Positions 6,910 to 12,408 of a stretch of DNA of 12,408 nucleotides are shown in pieces. The notes below the pieces were generated by a model. That model was not told where the DNA came from. It ran no database searches and saw nothing but the letters and a program-made list of their open reading frames with translations. The stretch lies in contig JAENXB010000067.1 in the NCBI GenBank assembly GCA_016649785.1, positions 1 through 12,408 on the forward strand, read 5' to 3'. A program made the translations under genes and the position numbers. The stretch's first letter is position 1; every line of letters begins with the position of its first letter. The DNA comes from Flavobacteriaceae bacterium. GTDB taxonomy: Bacteria; Bacteroidota; Bacteroidia; Flavobacteriales; Flavobacteriaceae.

Positions 6910-6917
6910 CAAATATT
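6910..6917 (-). promoter_or_regulatory. Candidate -7 box upstream of cfa
   Basis: The minus strand reads AATATTTG, seven of eight matches to TAnnTTTG, about 70 bp upstream of the cfa start. The -33 position is poor: the nearest TTTG is about 26 bp upstream. This is the best candidate in the spacer on this strand. Confidence 0.3.
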
Positions 6918-7085
6918 CAATTCTACAAGGGCTTTATGCTAAACAAACTCAAATTTTGAAACAGGAAAAAAATCATTTAATTTCCATTTTACTTAAATTT
7001 ATTAAAAAACTTTGATATTTAGGAAATTTATCTTTAAAAAGATGAGAATGAACAGTTTGTACAGATCCTAATGAATTGAAATTAC

Positions 7086-7117
7086 TTTCGGCTTCAAATT
7101 TTTTATAAGTATCTTTG
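7086..7117 (+). promoter_or_regulatory. Promoter of era
   Basis: TATCTTTG at 7110-7117 is a full match to the Bacteroidota -7 consensus. TTTCG at 7086-7090, 19 bp upstream, is a plausible degenerate -33 element. Transcription should begin near 7121-7125. That leaves a leader of about 10-14 nt before ATG 7135 but almost none before TTG 7126, so it supports the ATG as the start. Confidence 0.65.
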
Positions 7118-7134
7118 TAAAAAATTTGAATGCT

Positions 7135-8016
7135 ATGGCGCATAAGGCTGGTTTTGTAAATATTATAGGAAATCCCAACGTGGGGAAATCCACATTGATG
7201 AATGCTTTTGTAGGTGAAAAACTTTCCATTATTACTTCTAAAGCCCAAACTACCCGCCACCGTATTTTAGGAATTGTAAACGGCGAGGATTTTCAGGTAA
7301 TTTTAAGCGATACCCCCGGGATTATCAAGCCTGCTTATGATTTGCAAAAATCTATGATGGATTTTGTAAAATCGGCTTTTGAAGATGCCGATGTGCTGCT
7401 TTATATGGTTGAAATTGGCGAACAGGCATTGAAAGATGAAGCTTTTTTCAACAAGATCATTCATTCCAAAATACCCGTGTTATTGCTGCTTAATAAAATA
7501 GATACTTCAAACCAGGAACAACTGGAAGAACAGGTGCAGTACTGGACTGAAAAAGTGCCAAATGCCGAGATATATCCAATTTCTGCCTTACAGGGATTTA
7601 ATGTCGCCGAGGTGTTTAGCAGGGTAGTGGAATTATTGCCGGAATCACCTGCCTTTTATCCAAAAGATACCCTCACAGATAAACCCGAACGATTTTTTGT
7701 AAATGAAATTATTCGTGAAAAGATCTTGATGCATTACAAAAAAGAAATTCCCTATAGTGTTGAAATTGATACCGAGGAATTCTTTGAAGATCCCGAGATC
7801 ATAAGAATGCGAAGCGTAATTATGGTGGAACGTGAAACCCAGAAAGGGATCATTATCGGCCATAAAGGTGCTGCCCTAAAACGGGTAGGAGTTGAGGCCA
7901 GAAAGGATCTTGAAAAATTCTTCGGAAAACAGGTTCACCTGGAGCTATACGTGAAAGTCAACAAAAATTGGCGTAACGATTCGAAGCAGCTAAAAAGATT
8001 TGGGTATAATAAGTAG
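7135..8016 (+). CDS. era: GTPase Era, ribosome assembly factor
   Basis: Era is an essential GTPase that binds the 3' end of 16S rRNA and helps mature the 30S subunit. With the ATG at 7135 the protein has 293 residues, normal for the family. All GTPase motifs are present: P-loop GNPNVGKS (12-19), switch I Thr40, DTPG (59-62), NKID (120-123) and SAL (150-152). The C-terminal KH RNA-binding domain (about 205-280) carries the IIIGHKGAALKR loop. An upstream in-frame TTG at 7126 would add three residues, but it falls almost at the predicted transcription start, and family members typically begin near HKAGFVN. The gene has its own promoter and is transcribed alone, convergent with the GH3 gene. Confidence 0.97.
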   Translation: MAHKAGFVNIIGNPNVGKSTLMNAFVGEKLSIITSKAQTTRHRILGIVNGEDFQVILSDTPGIIKPAYDLQKSMMDFVKSAFEDADVLLYMVEIGEQALKDEAFFNKIIHSKIPVLLLLNKIDTSNQEQLEEQVQYWTEKVPNAEIYPISALQGFNVAEVFSRVVELLPESPAFYPKDTLTDKPERFFVNEIIREKILMHYKKEIPYSVEIDTEEFFEDPEIIRMRSVIMVERETQKGIIIGHKGAALKRVGVEARKDLEKFFGKQVHLELYVKVNKNWRNDSKQLKRFGYNK

Positions 8017-8154
8017 ATTTGAGAAGTTAGATTTGAGATAATAGAGCATAGAAAAAGGAGTTATAGAGCTTATTTACGACTCACTTCGGTCTCCCGTCTT
8101 ATTTCTTCAACTTCTAACTTCGTACCTCTAACTTCGTACCTCTAACTTCGCACT
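8014..8154. repeat. Heptamer-based repeat fields in inverted orientation between convergent genes
   Basis: On the left, TAGATTTGAGA occurs twice with a 14-bp period (8014-8024, 8028-8038), so the plus strand reads as alternating heptamers of type GAAGTTA and GATTTGA. On the right, TCTAACTTCGTACC occurs twice in tandem (8113-8126, 8127-8140) with a third degenerate copy to 8154. On the minus strand this reads as alternating GAAGTTA and GAGGTAC heptamers. The two fields are inverted with respect to each other: GAAGTTAGA at 8023-8031 is complementary to three TCTAACTTC copies, so transcripts could form a stem about 80 nt apart. Such heptamer arrays are common in flavobacterial spacers. Their role is unknown, perhaps in termination. 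Confidence 0.75.
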
Positions 8155-8159
8155 TCAAA

Positions 8160-9668
8160 TCACATCTTCAACAATTCTTCTAAATAAGTTCTTTTATTGG
8201 ATAGTCGCGGGATTTTGTGCTGTCCTCCCAGTTTATCTCGTTTTTTCAGCCAGTCGTAAAAAAGGCCTTTCCTGGCCGGATGTACAGTAGGCATATTCAG
8301 GGTCATATTGTTAAATCGCTTGGCTTCATAGTCACTGTTGAGCTGTTGCAGGGCGAAATCCAGTTCCATTGTAAAAACATCCAGGTTTTGGGGAGGGGTT
8401 TTAAATTCTATGATCCATTCATGCGCACCCTTTTCCTTTCCCTTCATAAAAATTGGGGCGGCCGTATATTCAACAATTTCGTAACCGGTAACCTGTGAAG
8501 CCATTTTTAGTGCCTTGTCCGTGTTTTCAATGATCAATTCTTCCCCAAAAACGTTTATATGGTGCTTGGTCCTTCCGGAAACTTTGATCCGGTGAGGACT
8601 GATAGAGGTAAATCTTATGGTATCCCCAATTTTATAACGCCATAACCCGGCGTTTGTGGTGATCACAACAGCATAATTAGCGCCTATCTCCACTTCGCTC
8701 AAAGGAATCACTTTTTCTGAAGCAGTGCCGTAGGCGTCCATCGGGATAAATTCATAAAAGATCCCGTAATCCAGCATCAATAGTAATCCATCGGCATCAT
8801 TTTGATCCTGACAGGCGAAGAAACCTTCAGAGGCATTATAAATTTCATAATAACGAAAGTCTGCTTTGGGCAATAAATTATGATACTGCTGTGCATAAGG
8901 ATCAAAATTGACCCCTCCGTGAAAGTACACCTCCAGGTTTGGCCAGACCTCGAATAAATTTCCTTTTCCTCTTGTTTCCAATACATTATTCAGCAAAACC
9001 AGCATCCAGGAAGGAACCCCGGCAAGGCTGGTGACATTTTCCATGAGGGTTTCATCTACAATTGCCTGCATTTTTATTTCCCAATCGCTCATCAGGGAAA
9101 CCTCACTACTGGGTGTACTGCTGAACTCGGCCCAAAATGGCATGTTATCTATGAGAATAGCCGACAAATCCCCGTAAGATGTTCCGTTATCCCGATAAAT
9201 TTCCTTGCTTCCCCCCAGGCGCAAACTCTTTCCAGTGAATAATTGCGATTCCGGATTGTTGTTCAGGTACATGCACAACAAATCTTTCCCGGTTGCATAA
9301 TGGCAATTTTCCAATGAATCATCGCTTACAGGGATAAACTTGCTCTTCGCATTGGTCGTGCCGCTCGACTTTGCAAATAACTTGATGGGCGTTGGCCAGA
9401 ATATATTGTTTTCTCCAAGCCTGCTGCGCTCTATATTGGCTTCATACTCTTCATAACTATGTAGCGGGACCCTTTGGGCAAAGGTTTCGTAATTTGATAT
9501 TCCTGCAAAATCGTATTTTTTACCGATCTCGGTATTCCTGGCTTTGTTTATCAAAGACCTAAGAAGCTCGTTTTGAACCTCATTTGGGTATTTTATAAAC
9601 AATTCCATTTGATGGATCCGTTTTTTTAAAAACCAGGAAGCTATAGAGTTTACAATTGTGATTGGCAT
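8160..9668 (-). CDS. GH3-family acyl-adenylating enzyme
   Basis: The 502-residue protein belongs to the GH3 family, named after plant auxin-responsive acyl acid-amido synthetases, which activate a carboxylic acid with ATP and join it to an amino acid. The three nucleotide-binding motifs are visible: SSGTTNAKSKFIP (101-113), YNASEGFF (277-284) and GLWRYKIGD (341-349). The C-terminal domain with ISPHRIKVSGRTKHHINVFG follows. There is no signal peptide, so the protein should be cytoplasmic. In bacteria the acid substrate and amine partner are mostly unknown, and no biosynthetic genes adjoin it here. It is divergent from the DUF2797 gene across a 122-bp spacer (9669-9790) with only weak -7-like boxes. 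I recall the two genes as neighbours in other flavobacteria, which would suggest a conserved pairing. Confidence 0.92.
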   Translation of the reverse strand: MPITIVNSIASWFLKKRIHQMELFIKYPNEVQNELLRSLINKARNTEIGKKYDFAGISNYETFAQRVPLHSYEEYEANIERSRLGENNIFWPTPIKLFAKSSGTTNAKSKFIPVSDDSLENCHYATGKDLLCMYLNNNPESQLFTGKSLRLGGSKEIYRDNGTSYGDLSAILIDNMPFWAEFSSTPSSEVSLMSDWEIKMQAIVDETLMENVTSLAGVPSWMLVLLNNVLETRGKGNLFEVWPNLEVYFHGGVNFDPYAQQYHNLLPKADFRYYEIYNASEGFFACQDQNDADGLLLMLDYGIFYEFIPMDAYGTASEKVIPLSEVEIGANYAVVITTNAGLWRYKIGDTIRFTSISPHRIKVSGRTKHHINVFGEELIIENTDKALKMASQVTGYEIVEYTAAPIFMKGKEKGAHEWIIEFKTPPQNLDVFTMELDFALQQLNSDYEAKRFNNMTLNMPTVHPARKGLFYDWLKKRDKLGGQHKIPRLSNKRTYLEELLKM

Positions 9669-9790
9669 TATTCTTTTTTATCTTTAAAAGGTCTTTAAAA
9701 AGCTTTGAAATATCGTAATATTCGGTCGAAATTAAAAATAAACCGGAAGAATTCAACAATTCATTTCCGATAAAAATAAACAAAAAAACA

Positions 9791-10585
9791 ATGAGGTACG
9801 AAGGTGTTTTGACAAAAATGAAAACCGAACTCCAAAAAGAAGTCCAATATTACCTGATTTTTGAAACCGATTTCTTGCATCTCAACCAAATCCTGGATAA
9901 AACCATCAGCATAAATTTTTTAAGATATCAATGTTTGAACTGCGGTTTGGAGAAGAAAATTTTTGCCCAGGGATTTTGTTACGGTTGTTTCACTTCGATC
10001 CCTCAGTCGGGCAACTGGATCATGAATCCGGAATTGAGCACCGCTCATTTGGATATTGAAGACCGCGACCTGGTTTATGAAAAAAAAGTTCAGTTAAAAC
10101 CACATGTGGTATATCTGGCCAATTCCAGCAATGTGAAGGTTGGGGTTACCAGAAAAACCCAAATTCCTACCCGGTGGATCGATCAGGGCGCGCACGAGGC
10201 CATAGAAATTGTGGAAGTTCCCAACAGATATCTGGCAGGGATCACGGAAATGGCGCTAAAACAACATGTATCTGATAAAACCAATTGGAGAAAAATGCTC
10301 ACCAACGATATCATTGATCTGAACCTGGAGGAAGAACGCGAAAAATTAAAGAAATATATACCTGAAGCCGCCAAAGAATATTATCTGGCAAACAATAAAG
10401 AAACCGAGATCGTTTTTCCGGTGTTGGAATATCCCAAAAAAATAAAAACTCTCAAACTCACCAAAGCCCCTTATTTTGAAGGGGTGCTCAAGGGAATTAA
10501 AGGTCAGTATTTGTTGTTTCAGGACGGCACCGTATTTAATGTTCGGAATCACGAAGGATTTGTAGTGGAGATAAGCGTAAGATAA
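9791..10585 (+). CDS. DUF2797 protein with zinc-ribbon-like cysteines
   Basis: The 264-residue protein matches the DUF2797 family of unknown function. Residues 48-66 hold four cysteines spaced C-x2-C-x11-C-x2-C (CLNC and CYGC), a likely zinc ribbon. Residues about 107-170 run VYLANSSNVKVGVTRKTQI, then RWIDQGAHEAIEIVEVPN, then ITEMALKQHVSDKTNWRKM. This resembles the small GIY-YIG nuclease fold: an opening strand with Tyr, a VKVGVT strand, Arg128 on the next helix and Glu153 further on. That similarity is my inference, and the family has no proven activity. The start at 9791 is kept because MxYEGVLTKM is the expected family N-terminus. The spacer upstream is AT-rich without a clear promoter box. 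The gene converges on the AsmA gene. Confidence 0.88.
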   Translation: MRYEGVLTKMKTELQKEVQYYLIFETDFLHLNQILDKTISINFLRYQCLNCGLEKKIFAQGFCYGCFTSIPQSGNWIMNPELSTAHLDIEDRDLVYEKKVQLKPHVVYLANSSNVKVGVTRKTQIPTRWIDQGAHEAIEIVEVPNRYLAGITEMALKQHVSDKTNWRKMLTNDIIDLNLEEEREKLKKYIPEAAKEYYLANNKETEIVFPVLEYPKKIKTLKLTKAPYFEGVLKGIKGQYLLFQDGTVFNVRNHEGFVVEISVR

Positions 10586-10594
10586 AGAACCCAA

Positions 10595-10630
10595 AGAAGT
10601 CTAACAGGTTTTGAAACCTGTTAGACTTCT
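10595..10630. repeat. 17-bp perfect palindrome between convergent genes
   Basis: AGAAGTCTAACAGGTTT (10595-10611) and its exact reverse complement (10614-10630) are separated by TG only. It lies between the DUF2797 stop (10585) and the AsmA stop (10649), so both transcripts would end in this hairpin. There is no T tract on either side, which makes it unlike a standard intrinsic terminator and more like a REP-type mobile or repeated palindrome. A copy number above one in the genome would settle this. Confidence 0.75.
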
Positions 10631-10648
10631 CAATTGATCTTCATTTCA

Positions 10649-12408
10649 CTAATTTTTTTTGATAGTGTCCTTGGCTTTCTTCCTGCCGCTTAATAATCCG
10701 CCGAAAATATCACGTGCTACATCTTCAACCTTCTTTTCCTGTTGTACTCTCACCGAATCTTTTTGAGCCTGAGGAATTACAGCCACGCTGTCTGCTGGTT
10801 TTGGAGGAAGTTTGCCCCCTTTTAAAATATTTGAGATCGCATCAAGTCCTTTTTGGGTGAAAGCCTCTTTTTGTTGCTCGATTATTTTTTGAGTGAGTGT
10901 ATTGATAGCTTGCTGGGTATTTAAATTGATTTGCGGATTCTGGAAACTCCCCGATAAGCCTATAGGCAAAGCAACCATCATGTCTTCAATATTCGTTGCG
11001 CTCAATTTGGCAAGTGTTCCTCCAATTTCACTTCCCAGCATTTTTGCGGGAACATCCAGGGCGAGGTTGTAATTCATCCTATTGTCAAAACTGTGGCTTC
11101 CCGCCACATTGATGTTAATGCCTTTTATTTTAAAGGCAAAAGGGGTTATTTCCGCCATTCCGTTTTTAAAGGTGACCCTTCCCTTTAGACGATCAATATT
11201 TATATCCTTAAAATCCAAAAAATTCAGTTGTTCATCAAGTTTTGAAAACAAAGTGAGTTTCTCCGGTTGTACCTTGGCAGTTAAAATTTCGGCAAGGGCA
11301 TTCCCCATAAGGCTGGTGAGTTGGGGCGTTAGATCTTCATTTAAATTTCCCGATAAATTCATTTGTGTCTGGAGTTTTCCCTGCAAAGCAACAGCAATAG
11401 GCGCCAAAGCCTGTAAAAGTTTTAATCCTTCAAAAGATTTTGCAATATCAAGAGCATTTAAATTCAGGTCCATTTTAAAAGTGGGAACCGGATTTTTTGT
11501 GGAAACATTTCCGTTTAAGGCAATTGTGCCGTCAAAAATGTTGGAAGTCACATTTTGAAAAGTCGCGGTTTCATCGGCTATAAGCAGCTTTCCTTTTACA
11601 TTATTTAAAACCAGGTTGTCATAATGCACCCAGTTTACCGCGAAAGTCATTTCGGTATCCAGGAATGAAGGGATTTTAACCGCTTCTTTCCCCGTTGGTA
11701 CAACGATCTTTTTTTCTGTGGTCTTTTCCGTTATTTCTGAAGTTTCTGCGATCCTGAAATCATTTACGGAAAAAGTGTTGGAGTTCACCAAAAAGGTCCC
11801 TTTCAATTTTTGATCGGTAAACAAAAAACCCATAAAATTCTGAATATTTCCTGAAGCCCTGATATCCGTTTTTCCGGTAGTTAAATTGAGTTCCGGCACA
11901 CGAACGTTTCCCTGGTTAAAATTGAAACTTGCGCTTGAGATCTTCACTTCATTGGGAATTTCCGGCGATTTATAACTGAGATCCCGGATGCTTGCATTTC
12001 CGCTGCTGTTCACATTCTGATATTGCTCTTTTTCAATTGAATTCATATCAAAAGAGGTTTTAACATCGGCGGTTAAAATTCCGTTGAGGTCTTGTTTCAG
12101 TTTCAGGGGATAGGCCTGTTTGATATTTGCAAGATTTACAGTGCCCTTAAGCGCCATATCCACCAATTGGTTCCCGGTTAGATTTTTGATATTTCCGCTT
12201 CCGGAAAACACATCCTGGTCTATCCTGAAACTCATGTTGTCAATATTGAGAAAAGTGTCATCCACCAGGCCGGTCTCGTTTACAATTGCGGCATTTATAT
12301 TGATGTCCTGCACACTTTTCGGCAAATCGGGATATTTAAATGAAGCATTGCCGGAGCTAATTTTAATGTTCATTTTAGGAATATAGGTGTCGTCCACAAT
12401 ACCTTTAA
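10649..12408 (-). CDS. AsmA-family protein, C-terminal part (5' end beyond window)
   Basis: About 586 residues are visible and the frame stays open to the window edge. The GTG at 12397 is an internal Val, not a start. The sequence is made of repeated beta-strand stretches rich in Asn, Gly and Leu (SSGNASFKYPDL, SGSGNIKNLTG, SGNIQNFMG, LNGNVSTKNPVP). Near the C-terminus comes the typical AsmA region: LKGRVTFKNGMAEITPFAFK, then GSHSFDNRMNYNLALDVPAK, then PIGLSGSFQNPQINLN. AsmA-like proteins are anchored in the inner membrane by an N-terminal helix, not visible here, and extend into the periplasm, where relatives bridge the membranes and help phospholipid transport. The tail after about residue 500 is charged, Lys- and Asp-rich, with a Pro-containing linker. 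The substrate is inferred from the family only. Confidence 0.9.
   Translation of the reverse strand, partial: KGIVDDTYIPKMNIKISSGNASFKYPDLPKSVQDININAAIVNETGLVDDTFLNIDNMSFRIDQDVFSGSGNIKNLTGNQLVDMALKGTVNLANIKQAYPLKLKQDLNGILTADVKTSFDMNSIEKEQYQNVNSSGNASIRDLSYKSPEIPNEVKISSASFNFNQGNVRVPELNLTTGKTDIRASGNIQNFMGFLFTDQKLKGTFLVNSNTFSVNDFRIAETSEITEKTTEKKIVVPTGKEAVKIPSFLDTEMTFAVNWVHYDNLVLNNVKGKLLIADETATFQNVTSNIFDGTIALNGNVSTKNPVPTFKMDLNLNALDIAKSFEGLKLLQALAPIAVALQGKLQTQMNLSGNLNEDLTPQLTSLMGNALAEILTAKVQPEKLTLFSKLDEQLNFLDFKDINIDRLKGRVTFKNGMAEITPFAFKIKGININVAGSHSFDNRMNYNLALDVPAKMLGSEIGGTLAKLSATNIEDMMVALPIGLSGSFQNPQINLNTQQAINTLTQKIIEQQKEAFTQKGLDAISNILKGGKLPPKPADSVAVIPQAQKDSVRVQQEKKVEDVARDIFGGLLSGRKKAKDTIKKN

Noticed and set aside
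7126..7128. TTG as the start codon of era
   Set aside because: It sits at the predicted transcription start given by TATCTTTG, and ATG 7135 gives the usual Era N-terminus.
8113..8154. Possible CRISPR array
   Set aside because: The units are 14 bp with no spacers and break into heptamers; no cas genes nearby.
9793..9803. GAGGTACGAAG at the start of the DUF2797 gene equals the unit of the 8113-8154 repeat
   Set aside because: It falls in the codons of the conserved MRYEG start, so an 11-bp chance match is the simpler explanation.
12397..12399. GTG as the start of the AsmA gene
   Set aside because: The frame stays open to the window end and the protein lacks the N-terminal membrane anchor, so this is an internal Val codon.

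Overview
The window looks like chromosomal DNA of a Flavobacteriia-type member of the Bacteroidota, probably a marine Flavobacteriaceae. Four things point there: AT-rich spacers; -7 boxes of the form TAnnTTTG with almost no Shine-Dalgarno sequences; proteins that read like typical flavobacterial ones (Era, GH3, DUF2797, AsmA); and heptamer repeats in the spacers. The species cannot be named from sequence alone.

Left edge (1-360): the end of an integrated element. A tyrosine recombinase gene starts at about 85-88 and runs off the left side. Behind it are paired 11-bp repeats, then a displaced 3' half of an initiator-type tRNA-Met gene (CAT anticodon loop to discriminator) with no 5' half, then the tRNA's own terminator. 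This is the layout expected at the distal junction of an island inserted in a tRNA gene. The same 18-bp repeat occurs again beyond the tRNA terminator, so the right-hand flank may also come from an element.

555-2350: a DUF4403-like protein gene on the plus strand converges on a lipoprotein cytochrome c gene. The haem motif of that cytochrome reads CHDCL instead of CxxCH. A spacer with no recognised content follows, then a C-terminal scrap of a zinc alcohol dehydrogenase, then a strong leftward terminator.

2379-5388: a probable two-gene leftward operon. A SulP anion transporter with a STAS domain comes first, followed by a 475-residue conserved protein of unknown function. It has a TAnnTTTG promoter and a leader of about 140 nt.

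5679-8016: divergent housekeeping genes. cfa (cyclopropane fatty acid synthase) runs leftward and era (ribosome-assembly GTPase) rightward. The era promoter lies so close that it favours the ATG start over an upstream TTG.

8017-12408: a spacer with two inverted fields of heptamer repeats separates era from a leftward GH3-family adenylating enzyme gene. Divergent from GH3 is a DUF2797 gene with a zinc-ribbon-like cysteine cluster and a GIY-YIG-like segment. It converges on an AsmA-family gene whose 5' end lies beyond the window, with a 17-bp perfect palindrome between the two. I found no CRISPR array, complete insertion sequence, toxin-antitoxin pair or clear new defence system. The most distinctive signals are the island junction with repeats on both sides, the altered haem motif, the SulP partner gene and the DUF2797 architecture.
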